Source: an uncultured Oscillospiraceae bacterium
GTDB taxonomy: Bacteria > Bacillota > Clostridia > Oscillospirales > Oscillospiraceae
Assembly (NCBI GenBank): GCA_910583885.1
Contig: CAJUAC010000020.1
Location: 1-38,462 of the forward strand
DNA: 38,462 nt
Direction of reading: 5' to 3'
Shown: positions 14,463 to 23,064 of the stretch, in pieces
How positions within the stretch are numbered: position 1 is the first letter of the stretch
Layout of the letters: each line of letters begins with the position of its first letter
Made by a program: the position numbers and the translations under genes
The notes under the pieces: generated by a model
What the model was told of the DNA's origin: nothing
Seen by the model: only the letters and a program-made list of their open reading frames with translations
Databases searched by the model: none

Positions 14463-14475
14463 ATCTACATAGGGA

Positions 14476-14509
14476 GAGCGGGAGGGGCGGTACCGCCCCT
14501 CCCGCTCTG
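14476..14509. terminator. 34-bp perfect palindrome, probable terminator of the ferredoxin gene
   Basis: AGAGCGGGAGGGGCGGT and its exact complement meet at GGTACC with no mismatch. It begins 14 bp past the ferredoxin stop. No T run follows on the plus strand, so it may act as an mRNA-stabilising hairpin or Rho-independent stop of the weak type. Confidence 0.65.
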
Positions 14510-14546
14510 CGTGTCACAGGCGCTGGCAGGGATTTCCGTGCAATCA

Positions 14547-14575
14547 TTGATTATTGGGGAGATTCGTGATATTCT
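14547..14575 (+). promoter_or_regulatory. Promoter of the methyltransferase-McrBC cassette
   Basis: TTGATT (14547-14552) and TATTCT (14570-14575) are 17 bases apart, 93 bp before the first methyltransferase start codon. No further strong promoter was seen between 14668 and 20830. Confidence 0.6.
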
Positions 14576-14667
14576 ATTCCCAACCAGCAACAGGGAAAAC
14601 CGGCCTGCCCGCCGCCGCACAGGGAGTTCCCCCGCCGGATTCAAAACAGGATAGGATTCATGCGCTA

Positions 14668-15729
14668 ATGGGATATCGGTATATTGGCTCAAAAGCCAGG
14701 ATTGCAGACGAAATAATTGAATATATCAATGAGTCACGGTATATGGAGCACGGCGGTTTCTTTATTGACGCTTTTTCAGGGACTGGCGTTGTGGCAGAAA
14801 AGGCCGCCTCCTTGGGCTGGCAGATCCATGTCAATGATATGATGGCAAGTGCCGTCGTTATGTCCGAGGCCCGGCTGTTATCAGGGCAGGACGCCGCCTT
14901 TTCCAATGCCGGCGGGTACCACAGCGTGATTGACCTGCTGAACCAGCTTCCTGGGAAAAAGGGCTTTATTTGGCGGGAGTACTCCCCGGCATCCGCCCGG
15001 TACCAGGAGACGGAGCGCCGGTATTTTACAGAGGGGAACGCGATGCGGATTGACGCCATCGCCTCAACCATCCACGGGTGGAAAAAGACCGGCAGTATCA
15101 CGGAAAAGGAGTCCGTCCTATTACTATCCGATCTTATCCGGGCTGTGAACGATGTGGCAAATATTGCGGGCACCTACGGCTGCTTCCTCTCCCAGTGGAC
15201 GGCACAGGCAAACGAGCCGCTGCGGCTGTCTGCCAGCGTATTAAAGGAGGCGCCCGCAGTTTACAGGGTGTCCAATGCGGATGTCTTCCAGCTTGAGAGC
15301 GGCGCAAACGATGTTGTCTACTTCGACCCGCCCTACACCAAGCGGCAGTATGCCGCCTACTATCACATACTGGAGACGATTGTCCGCGGGGATCAGCCGC
15401 CGGTCAGCGGTGTTTCCGGCCTGCGCCCGTGGAAGGATAAGGCCTCTGTTTTTTGTTACAAAACAAAGGCCCTGCGTGCGTTGGCGGAGCTGATCCTGAA
15501 GCAGAAGGCGCGCAGGGTGGTGCTCTCCTATAGTGACGAGGGGCATATCAGGCTGGAGGATTTGGTGGACCTGCTGAAGCCGCATGGAACGGTTGCACTC
15601 GTGGGGCTGAAAGCAATTGGAAGATACCGGCCGAACCGGGCCGCTGTCGAAACCAGCGCAGAAGTGAATGAATATTTGGTGGACTTCTGTAGGAAGCAGG
15701 ACAAACATGAGCAGACCACAAACAGTTGA
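14668..15729 (+). CDS. D12-class N6-adenine DNA methyltransferase
   Basis: A 353-residue methyltransferase that would transfer a methyl group from S-adenosylmethionine to adenine N6. The N-terminus MGYRYIGSK is the typical start of D12-class (Dam/DpnM-like) enzymes. SAM motif I is FIDAFSGTG (32-40), and the catalytic motif IV is DPPY at 220-223, followed by TKRQYAAYY. The target sequence is unknown. The start at 14668 is preferred because the preceding 38 residues of the open frame resemble no family member. The gene overlaps the second methyltransferase by 23 bp. The first 150 bp are more AT-rich than the neighbouring core genes. Confidence 0.9.
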   Translation: MGYRYIGSKARIADEIIEYINESRYMEHGGFFIDAFSGTGVVAEKAASLGWQIHVNDMMASAVVMSEARLLSGQDAAFSNAGGYHSVIDLLNQLPGKKGFIWREYSPASARYQETERRYFTEGNAMRIDAIASTIHGWKKTGSITEKESVLLLSDLIRAVNDVANIAGTYGCFLSQWTAQANEPLRLSASVLKEAPAVYRVSNADVFQLESGANDVVYFDPPYTKRQYAAYYHILETIVRGDQPPVSGVSGLRPWKDKASVFCYKTKALRALAELILKQKARRVVLSYSDEGHIRLEDLVDLLKPHGTVALVGLKAIGRYRPNRAAVETSAEVNEYLVDFCRKQDKHEQTTNS

Positions 15730-17857
15730 ACAGCGGCGCTTGGCCCAGGCGGAACAGGTTTTAGCCGCCGCTGCACATACGCATACCGGGCGGCTGCAGC
15801 TGCTGGAGGCGGCGGCAGCTGCCAAGAGCGGCGGCAACGTCAGGGAATACTGGGAGCGGTTCGGCTGCCCCCCTGCCGCGATTGACCCGGAAGTGCTCTC
15901 CAGGCTCGTGGGGGCCATTGAGGGGGCCGCTGTCCCCTTCCCCATGGCGGTCTCCTCCCTGGCCAGGGAGCCCTTGAGCGTCGGGGATCAAAAGAAAAAC
16001 GGGGTATTCTACACCGACTTCCGTTTGGCCCAGCTGATGGCCGCCGATTGCAGGGAGAAGCTCCGGGAGGGTACGTCCGCCGCCGATTTCGCTGCGGGGA
16101 CAGGCATCCTGCTCGCCGGCATCGCTGCCATTTATCAGCAGAAGTATCCCGGTTCTTTTAACGAGTGGGTTGCCCACCATCTGTACGCCTTTGATCTATC
16201 GCCCGCCGCACTCCGCGGCGCAAGGGCGGCACTCCTCTCCATGACCTCCGACCTCCCCTCCCTCCAGTCCATGGATGCCAATTGGCGGGCAGTGGACAGC
16301 CTGTTGGATCCGGGGATTGAGGCTTTACCGGTCGACTTGATTGTCGGGAACCCCCCCTGGGGGAAAATCAAGCTGTCACGCCACGGGTTCCTGGCGCAAA
16401 ACGGCGGGCAGCAGGTGTATGGGACGCCCTGTGACGGCCTGGACAGCGCGCTCTTTGCGGAGCAAAAAGCGGCCCTTCGCCTGTATTCCAAGGCTATCCG
16501 GGAGAAATTTGACCTGTTGGGACATGCGGAGCCCGACATGTATATGGCGTTCCTGCAGAGGGCCATTGAGCGTGTCGCCGAGGGCGGGCACATCTCCTAC
16601 CTGGTACCGGCCGGGCTGATCCGTTCCCAGGGGACGCAGGGCCTTCGCCGGTACCTGCTGCGCCAGGGCAGCCGGGTGGAGTTTGTCCTGCTCGATAACC
16701 AGGCAAATTATTTTTCCATCGATACTCGCTTTAAGTTTGTCATGCTGTCCTTTGAGAAGGCTGGGCAGCCCGGCGGAGGGCTGGACCGTTTCTACTTTTC
16801 CACTGCCGGGGCGGGCCCCTCTGCCGTGTCCAAAACAGAGGGGATCTGCTTCCCAATCCCCCAATTAGAGCCCGCCCGCCCGGACTTGACCATACCGGAG
16901 GTCCGCTCCGGGCAGGAAAAGGCGCTGTTCTTCAAGATATGGGGGAACGGGCGCCCTTGGGGGACAACGGATGATATTTGGCGTGCGGATATTGCAAGGG
17001 AAGTCGATATGACGAATAACAGGGGCGATTTCACCAATACCGCCGGGCCTGACAGCCTCCCTGTTGTCGAAGGGCGTATGGTGCAGCAGCACCGCTTCGG
17101 CGCGAAAACGTACCTCTCCGGGCAGGGCAGGAGTGCCAAATGGGCCCCGTGCAGTGCAGGCGGCCGGCCTCAATTTTATTATCCCCGCGGGAAGCTGCCG
17201 CCCCTGCTGGCCGGGCGGGCCAGTACGGTACGGGCAGGCTTCTGCGACATTGCCGGGCAGACAAATGAGCGCGGGATGATGAGCGCCGCCATCCCGGCAA
17301 ATGTCGTCTGTGGAAACAAGGTCCCGACCATCTGTTTCCCCAACGACCCCTCCGGGGATCTGCTGTATCTCTGGATTGGCATCACAAACAGCTTTGTGTT
17401 TGATTGGATGATCCGGCGGGTTATCTCCACCACCATCAACTATTTCCTGTTATTCAGCATCCCCATGCCGGCCATTGCGCCGGATAGCGGCGCGGCGCAG
17501 GAAATTATCCAGAAGGCAAAGCAATTATCCGCAATGGGCAGCAGCTTCTATACCAGCCCTGCAATGGCCGGGCTGCGCAGTGACATTGATGTGCTGGTTG
17601 CGGAGGCATACGGCCTTACCACCGGGGATCTGAAGCGTATCCTGGAGGACTTCCCGATTTTGGACCGCAGGCAGCCGTGCATTGCAGGGGAAAAAAAATC
17701 CACCATTACCCGTGACCTGGTGCTGTCCAAATGCGAGCAGCATTTGGACAAGCTGCCTGGATACTACACCCAGCGGTACCAGCAGGCTGTGGCGCAGCAC
17801 GCCCGCGCCTATATCCCAACGGAGATGACGGGGCTATCCCAGAAGGAGGGAGCTTGA
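15707..17857 (+). CDS. Eco57I/Type IIG-like N6-adenine DNA methyltransferase with specificity region
   Basis: A 716-residue enzyme. Residues 95-130 contain the KNGVFYTDFRLAQLMA element and SAM motif I (ADFAAGTGI, about 126-134). Motif IV is NPPW at 215-218. DMYMAFLQRAIE and GGHISYLVPAGLIRS follow in the order expected for Eco57I/TaqI-type gamma-class enzymes. Residues 400-716 probably form the target-recognition region (INYFLLFSIPMPAI is a typical late block). Unlike Type IIG enzymes no PD-(D/E)xK nuclease domain is visible, so cleavage must come from elsewhere, presumably the McrBC genes. The start at 15707 has AGGAAGCAGGA upstream. The stop lies 1 bp before the mcrB-like start. Confidence 0.9.
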   Translation: MSRPQTVEQRRLAQAEQVLAAAAHTHTGRLQLLEAAAAAKSGGNVREYWERFGCPPAAIDPEVLSRLVGAIEGAAVPFPMAVSSLAREPLSVGDQKKNGVFYTDFRLAQLMAADCREKLREGTSAADFAAGTGILLAGIAAIYQQKYPGSFNEWVAHHLYAFDLSPAALRGARAALLSMTSDLPSLQSMDANWRAVDSLLDPGIEALPVDLIVGNPPWGKIKLSRHGFLAQNGGQQVYGTPCDGLDSALFAEQKAALRLYSKAIREKFDLLGHAEPDMYMAFLQRAIERVAEGGHISYLVPAGLIRSQGTQGLRRYLLRQGSRVEFVLLDNQANYFSIDTRFKFVMLSFEKAGQPGGGLDRFYFSTAGAGPSAVSKTEGICFPIPQLEPARPDLTIPEVRSGQEKALFFKIWGNGRPWGTTDDIWRADIAREVDMTNNRGDFTNTAGPDSLPVVEGRMVQQHRFGAKTYLSGQGRSAKWAPCSAGGRPQFYYPRGKLPPLLAGRASTVRAGFCDIAGQTNERGMMSAAIPANVVCGNKVPTICFPNDPSGDLLYLWIGITNSFVFDWMIRRVISTTINYFLLFSIPMPAIAPDSGAAQEIIQKAKQLSAMGSSFYTSPAMAGLRSDIDVLVAEAYGLTTGDLKRILEDFPILDRRQPCIAGEKKSTITRDLVLSKCEQHLDKLPGYYTQRYQQAVAQHARAYIPTEMTGLSQKEGA

Positions 17858-17858
17858 T

Positions 17859-19481
17859 ATGGCCGAGCCGGCAGCGTATGCCGTCCTGATCCTATACAAG
17901 AAGATTGTCAACGGGGACTTGAGGAAGTTCTCCGCCACATCAAACGATCAGCCCAACGGCGGCGGCGCGAGGGATCTCCGCTTCAGCCCGGCTGACAAGT
18001 TTTTGCCTGCTTTTGAAAAAATGTTCCCTTCCCGCAAAAACAGCCAGTTATATGGCCACTTTTCCTGGGCCGGCCACGGCCAGACCGAGGTGCTGGTCCA
18101 TCCGCCGTCAAACTCCAGGCCCAACGAGATCCGTATTGGCTGCGTGCATGAGTGCTTTCCCCGCGCTGTAGTCCCAGGCAGTGCAGACGACTGTATCCTG
18201 CTGCTGGTTTTGGATGACACCGGGAAGGTGTGGCCCTTCTTTACAAGCGAGGAGTCCCTGTCCACCGGCGGCTGGCATCCGCTGGTCAGGGACTCCCTCT
18301 TGGCGGGGCTTCGCGCCAAGAGGCGCAGGAACATCACACCCATGGGCTATCTCGACATTCCGATGGAGGCAGTGACACAGATGGACGACCATATGAACAT
18401 CCTGGCGCTATTGGAACGCAAAAAAAACGTCCTGCTGATGGGAGCGCCCGGCGCCGGGAAGTCACGTGTGATGAACAAGGCCGCCGAGACCTTCCTCAAC
18501 GGCGGAAGCCTGATGGCCCCACCGGCGCTTGACCCTGACGCCAGCATCCCTCTCCCTGCGGACGATTCATCCGGCAGCCTGGACCTGCCCATGCTCAAAA
18601 AGGCAAACCGGAAGGTCTTCCGCACGACACTGCATCAGAATTCCAAATACCGCGATTTCTTGACCGGCATCGTCCCGGAGCTGGGGCCCGGCGGAGGGTA
18701 CCGTGTCAACGAGGGGATCCTGTACCGGGCCAACGAGTTTGCCAAGCAGGCCGACAGCGCGGCGCTGCTGATCGTCGATGAATTAAACCGGGGGCCGGCG
18801 ATTGAGGTTTTTGGGGGGAGCATCGTCGCAATAGAGAGCGATAAACGCCTGCGCGGGGACCATACCCGTGGCCCTTCTACGCAGTATTTTGAAATCCTGA
18901 ACCCTGCGGACGGCAACATGGTGGAATATGCGTTCTCCCCCAATTTGTACATACTCGCCGCAATGAACCAGGCTGACGCGTCTGTTGCGCCCCTGGATGT
19001 GGCATTTTTGCGCAGATGGCAGAGCTACCCACTAAAGCCCAACTACGACGTACTGTATACGCGTTTTGGTGTAGACCCCAGCCAGCCTCTCCCGGACACC
19101 TGCGGCACGGCAGAGGATGTCTACAGCGCTGCAATCCATGCCCTGGAGAAGATCAACGGGATGATCGCGGTGGGCCGCGGCAGTGAATACCAGCTGGGCC
19201 AGGGGGTTTTCCTGTCCACATCCCCGCAGGATGGCAGCAAGGAGGCGGCGCTGGAATTTGTCTGCGAGGTGTGGGGGATGATTTACGCCCACATTGAAGA
19301 GCTGTTTTTCGGGGACAGCATCGCCATTGCGTATCTGGTCCATGCGGATTCCCCGCTGTCCCCCTACCGCCTGCAGGAGGCCTATTTTGCGGGGGAGACC
19401 AAAGCGGTCCTGGCGGCTGACGACATTGTGCCGGGGAATATCTTTGCGCTCTACAGCGCAATTGCAGGGCGTGACGCATGA
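17859..19481 (+). CDS. McrB-like AAA+ NTPase, restriction motor subunit
   Basis: A 540-residue protein whose second half is an AAA+ domain of the McrB family: Walker A GAPGAGKS at 195-202, Walker B IVDELNRG with D307/E308, and the sensor stretch AAMNQADAS (N370) followed by VAFLRRW. E. coli McrB has MNTADRS at that place, so the GTP-specific signature is changed here. The first 170 residues are not the E. coli 5-methylcytosine-binding domain and I cannot assign them; this is where target or methylation sensing would lie. AAGGAGGGAG stands before the ATG. The last bases overlap the mcrC-like start (ATGA). It is expected to form hexamers and drive the McrC nuclease. Confidence 0.88.
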   Translation: MAEPAAYAVLILYKKIVNGDLRKFSATSNDQPNGGGARDLRFSPADKFLPAFEKMFPSRKNSQLYGHFSWAGHGQTEVLVHPPSNSRPNEIRIGCVHECFPRAVVPGSADDCILLLVLDDTGKVWPFFTSEESLSTGGWHPLVRDSLLAGLRAKRRRNITPMGYLDIPMEAVTQMDDHMNILALLERKKNVLLMGAPGAGKSRVMNKAAETFLNGGSLMAPPALDPDASIPLPADDSSGSLDLPMLKKANRKVFRTTLHQNSKYRDFLTGIVPELGPGGGYRVNEGILYRANEFAKQADSAALLIVDELNRGPAIEVFGGSIVAIESDKRLRGDHTRGPSTQYFEILNPADGNMVEYAFSPNLYILAAMNQADASVAPLDVAFLRRWQSYPLKPNYDVLYTRFGVDPSQPLPDTCGTAEDVYSAAIHALEKINGMIAVGRGSEYQLGQGVFLSTSPQDGSKEAALEFVCEVWGMIYAHIEELFFGDSIAIAYLVHADSPLSPYRLQEAYFAGETKAVLAADDIVPGNIFALYSAIAGRDA

Positions 19482-20830
19482 GGATCCCGTTGGTGGAGTA
19501 TTCCGCAGGGGTCCCACTGGACGCCCTGGCCCAGGATCAGGCGGAAGCCGGTGCGCTGTACCGGCGGGTGCAGCAAGCCAATGAGCGGATCTCCTCCCAG
19601 TTACGGCTCAGCCGGGATGTGCTCCAGATCTCCAACGGCAGGCTGCGGGCCCTCGGCATTGCCGGGGTAATCCAACTGTCCAGGGGCCTTGAGCTGGAGA
19701 TCATCCCCAAGTTCCTGCAAAACGCCGCAGATACGGAGTGGAAGCCCACCCTGTATCTGCTCTCAGCCCTGTCGAAGCATGGGAGCATCCTGCCATCGGA
19801 GCAGGTCGCGGCCTCGTCCTCCTACCTGCACTCCCTGTATGAAATTGCCGGGCGGATCCTGGCCCAGGAATATCTCCGGTGCCGGAGGAAGCCTGTGCGG
19901 ACCTATCGAAAGGAGCGGTTCTGGGAGTACGCCATCGATGGGGATCCCGAGCTGTCGGCCCTCTTTGAGCGCCATCCAGACGGCATGGAGCAATCCCGGA
20001 TCCGCTTTGACCGGTATAACAGCTATAACGCAACCATCCGGGAAGCGATGCGGATTGTACAGCCCTTTACCATGGAAGCACGGGTAAAGAATATCCTCTC
20101 TACAGCGGTATCGGAGTGGGGTTGCCAGGGGCCTCCGCCGAAGCAAAAGCAGCCCCTGCCTGCACGGAACCGGGAATGGCAGCCCGCCTACGACCTGTCA
20201 TACGACATTGTGCGCGGCTTAGGGGCCTCGTACCATGCGGGAAAGCTGATTGCGCCTGGATTCGTCGTTGATACATGGCGGTTGTGGGAGTGGCTGATTA
20301 CAGCGGGGATCCAAACCGGCATAAAAACGCACAAGGTGCTGCCGCAGAATGCCCTGCGGTGGGGCGAAAAAAAGACGGCGGAGGGCCAATCCGCCGTAAA
20401 TGTCTTTCCTGATATTGAAGTAGCCTCCCAGGGCGGCCATCCCGCACCGCTCTATCTGATTGATGCCAAATATAAGCGGATCGCCGCCACACCGGCCGGT
20501 GAAATTGACCGCGCCGACTTATATGAGGCGTTTGCGTTTTGCAGCGCAGCTGCGGTAAAGGAGATTGTCCTGGTATACCCTGACGAGGCCCCGTCAGAAA
20601 CCCCAGGGCTGGTGAAGCCGCTTTCCACCTATTTTATCAAGGACGTCCTGGTTCACACTGTGCAGGTATCCTTTGGTTCCATGCGGGAGAAGGGCGGTAT
20701 CCTCTCCTTTGCCGCCAACCTGACCAGCGGGATCGAGGGGGTCCTCCAGCAGACCCCCTCCCCGTCGCAGCCTCCCCTTATCCAGGCCCCAGGGCCTGCC
20801 GTTCCAGCCGCTCCCGGATCAGCGCAATGA
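19478..20830 (+). CDS. McrC-like PD-(D/E)xK nuclease subunit
   Basis: A 450-residue McrC-family protein. The N-terminal half contains the domain that contacts McrB (LELEIIPKF, with a preceding helical segment). The C-terminal half has the nuclease motif: P311-D312 in FPDIEV, and D329-A-K331 in YLIDAKYKR. Start codon overlaps the mcrB-like stop. The last about 25 residues (from QTPSPSQPP to PAAPGSAQ) are proline/alanine-rich and overlap the end of the WYL gene on the other strand by 53 bp, so the natural C-terminus may have been replaced where the cassette was inserted. Catalysis should depend on the adjacent McrB-like motor. Confidence 0.88.
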   Translation: MRIPLVEYSAGVPLDALAQDQAEAGALYRRVQQANERISSQLRLSRDVLQISNGRLRALGIAGVIQLSRGLELEIIPKFLQNAADTEWKPTLYLLSALSKHGSILPSEQVAASSSYLHSLYEIAGRILAQEYLRCRRKPVRTYRKERFWEYAIDGDPELSALFERHPDGMEQSRIRFDRYNSYNATIREAMRIVQPFTMEARVKNILSTAVSEWGCQGPPPKQKQPLPARNREWQPAYDLSYDIVRGLGASYHAGKLIAPGFVVDTWRLWEWLITAGIQTGIKTHKVLPQNALRWGEKKTAEGQSAVNVFPDIEVASQGGHPAPLYLIDAKYKRIAATPAGEIDRADLYEAFAFCSAAAVKEIVLVYPDEAPSETPGLVKPLSTYFIKDVLVHTVQVSFGSMREKGGILSFAANLTSGIEGVLQQTPSPSQPPLIQAPGPAVPAAPGSAQ

Positions 20831-21698
20831 AGCGCTCCGGCGCAACCACCTGGATCATGGGGCCGAAGGAGAGGATGCGGATCAGCAGCTCTGTCTCATC
20901 CTCCCTCTCGTAGCGCAGAGTAACCTGGTATACCTGCCCCTCCAGCCGGACGGTCTCCTTCTCCAGATGGGAGAAGTGGAGCAGCACCCGCTCCAGGGCG
21001 TTCCGCTCGTCCCACAGGCGGAACGTGAGGGATTCCAGATGCCGCACAGGCGCCCGGTACAGCTCCGGGGCGGCGGGCCCCAGCAGCGTACAGGACTGGA
21101 TGCGGGCAACATTGATGGAGTAGCTGTTCCGGCGGCCAGAGGCCAGCAGGCGGAATTTGTCATCCTTTTCGGAATACTCCAGCCGCAGGGGCAGGCAGAC
21201 ACTGTTGTGGAGCCTGCCCTTGCGCCCTGTATAGCGGAGGCGGGCGCTCCTGTTCTCCTTGAGCGCCGTCAGCATCTGGCGGAAAACCGCAACATAGGCC
21301 GCCTCCCCGTAGGGGTCGCCGTCCAGGTACTGGTCAAAGCGGACAAGGTCTGCCAGCTGAAACAGCGGCTCTATGTCTGCAAGCCCCTCTGTACAGGGTG
21401 TAAACAGCTGGATCCTGGGGTCCTGGAGCAGCGTCTTCAGCCACCGCTTTTGTAGCAGGGTCAGCGGCATGGTTGGCTCATGGCGGAGCGGGGTCGTCCC
21501 ATCCGCCTTCAGCAGCGGCCAGTCCGACCGCAGTGCCGCCGGGATGGTGAGCACGCTCTCCACAAACGCTTTCTCCCGGACAATTTCCTCCAGGCGGCTG
21601 CCTGTCAGCGGACGCCGGACTGCCTCCGCCAGCACCGCCGCCACTACATGGAAGTAACTGCCATACAGCTCACTAAACAGCACCGCTGCCACCCCCAT
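20778..21698 (-). CDS. WYL-domain protein, second of a tandem pair
   Basis: A 306-residue protein with the WYL/WCX architecture. Around residues 190-230 it reads SVCLPLRLEYSEKDDKFRLLA and SYSINVARIQSC. The C-terminal part (VRLEGQVYQVTLRYERED, then FGPMIQVVAPERFIALIRERL) is a WCX-like extension. The N-terminal region is helical without an obvious HTH. WYL domains bind nucleic acid or nucleotide ligands and often regulate defence genes. The start at 21698 lies inside the end of the upstream WYL gene (26-bp overlap), so the two are co-translated. Its stop lies 53 bp inside the mcrC-like gene on the opposite strand. Confidence 0.85.
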   Translation of the reverse strand: MGVAAVLFSELYGSYFHVVAAVLAEAVRRPLTGSRLEEIVREKAFVESVLTIPAALRSDWPLLKADGTTPLRHEPTMPLTLLQKRWLKTLLQDPRIQLFTPCTEGLADIEPLFQLADLVRFDQYLDGDPYGEAAYVAVFRQMLTALKENRSARLRYTGRKGRLHNSVCLPLRLEYSEKDDKFRLLASGRRNSYSINVARIQSCTLLGPAAPELYRAPVRHLESLTFRLWDERNALERVLLHFSHLEKETVRLEGQVYQVTLRYEREDETELLIRILSFGPMIQVVAPERFIALIRERLERQALGPG

Positions 21699-22914
21699 AC
21701 ATCTCCCGCATCCGCGCCAGATCCCCATAAAACGTGTCCACCACACTCTGGCGGCTGCACGATAGCTGTATAATCCGGCCAATGAAGGTGCGCAGCCAGG
21801 GTTGGAGCTCAGAGGCGTCGTAGACGTCGGCGCAGAAGCGGCAGGTATGCGCATCCACCCGCTCCACGGTCCCGCCGCGCTTCTCACGCTCCAGCCGCTG
21901 GAGGATATACCCCTCGCCAGGGTTGATCCGGACTGTCATCTCAATGTGCTCCAGCTGGCGCCCCATGCCCGTGGAGACGCCCCAGCAGTGCCGCTTAAAC
22001 TTCTCATAGCGGGCCATAAGGGCCTCATACTCCGGCTCATACCCCCCGGCCTCCACCTTCTGGATTGCGTCCAGACGGGTGAAGGCCAGCTTTTTTTCCA
22101 CATAGCGGTAGGCCAGCAGATATTGCCGCCCAGACTGTGTGCTGCTGTAGATCTTCAAGGGGCAGACTGGGCAGCGGGCAGGCGCTTTGGCGCGGGGGCC
22201 CTGGACGGTGAGCACCGCCGTCCGGCGCTCCCGGATCAGCACCAGCAGGCCGCAGATGACCTGGCTGTCCAGTGCGTGGAGGATGTAGTGGTGTTTAAAG
22301 CCAAAATATGGCGGCACTGTCTCAAATTTGTCCAGGAGGTAGGAGCCGATTACACCGAGAGGGTTTTCCTCGGAGAAAAAGGAGACTGCGTCCAGCCAGG
22401 AGGGCAGATCCACTGTGTCCTCCTGCCGCCGGTAGCAGACCTCCCGGCCCCGCCGCCCGGCAGCAAGCAGTCCGGCGGCCTCGTACTCCTTCAGCTTCTT
22501 GCGGACGGTGGACTCGTCCAGCGGGAACCCCGCGTCAAAGTGGGAGAGATACCCGCTGGCCATCCGTTCCAGGATCTCCCGCAGCGTCAGCTGTTCCCCG
22601 TCCGCAAGGATGTCCAGGAGGTAAAAATGGAGGGTGATGTCCTTATCTGTAAAGCTCTTGGCCTTGAACGACTTGTACAGGGGATTGCTCTGGATGCTGC
22701 GGCTGTCCACGGACAGGAACACGCTCTTGCCATGGGCATCCTGGCGGAAGCACATATAATCCCCCAGCCAGCTCTCCACCCGGCGGCGTTCGTTGTCGTA
22801 GCTGCGGGCGCTTTTGGTGCGGTACTCCTCCCGGCTCTTGAAGCCATAGACATAGAATTGACGCATATAGCCGCGGATCCGCTCGTAGTTTTTTATCAGC
22901 TCACTGTATGCCAT
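21673..22914 (-). CDS. HTH-WYL-domain transcriptional regulator, first of a tandem pair
   Basis: A 413-residue protein. The N-terminal 160 residues contain a winged-HTH-like segment (LTLREILERMASGYLSHFD, then DESTVRKKLKEYEAAGLLAAGRRGREVCY). The middle holds a WYL core (CPLKIYSSTQSGRQYLLAYR, then LAFTRLDAIQKVEAG) and the C-terminus a WCX-like domain. This matches BrxR/CapW-type regulators of defence systems, although WYL pairs of this kind also occur away from defence genes. It has its own strong promoter (22953-22981) and a GGGAGGCGG ribosome-binding site. Whether it controls the McrBC cassette is an inference from position alone. Confidence 0.85.
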   Translation of the reverse strand: MAYSELIKNYERIRGYMRQFYVYGFKSREEYRTKSARSYDNERRRVESWLGDYMCFRQDAHGKSVFLSVDSRSIQSNPLYKSFKAKSFTDKDITLHFYLLDILADGEQLTLREILERMASGYLSHFDAGFPLDESTVRKKLKEYEAAGLLAAGRRGREVCYRRQEDTVDLPSWLDAVSFFSEENPLGVIGSYLLDKFETVPPYFGFKHHYILHALDSQVICGLLVLIRERRTAVLTVQGPRAKAPARCPVCPLKIYSSTQSGRQYLLAYRYVEKKLAFTRLDAIQKVEAGGYEPEYEALMARYEKFKRHCWGVSTGMGRQLEHIEMTVRINPGEGYILQRLEREKRGGTVERVDAHTCRFCADVYDASELQPWLRTFIGRIIQLSCSRQSVVDTFYGDLARMREMYGGGSGAV

Positions 22915-22952
22915 TCCGTACCGCCTCCCATATTCAATGCTGTTCTTCCGCC

Positions 22953-22981
22953 ATTATACCCGCCCTTCCGGCCACCGTCAA
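22953..22981 (-). promoter_or_regulatory. Strong sigma-A promoter of the WYL gene pair
   Basis: On the minus strand TTGACG (22976-22981) and a perfect TATAAT (22953-22958) are 17 bases apart. The leader would be about 32 bases. Confidence 0.85.
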
Positions 22982-23008
22982 CCAGTTCCCAAACCGTGGG
23001 CAAAGAAG

Positions 23009-23045
23009 CAGCTGGGCCCCGCCGCGCTGCGGCGGGGCCCAGCTG
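23009..23045. terminator. 17-bp perfect hairpin between the WYL promoter and lacZ
   Basis: CAGCTGGGCCCCGCCGC at 23009-23025 and its exact complement at 23029-23045 with a 3-base loop. It lies 20 bp after the beta-galactosidase stop on the minus strand and is followed there by CTTCTTTG, so it probably terminates that operon. Confidence 0.8.
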
Positions 23046-23064
23046 TACCGGCAGCCCGGACATC

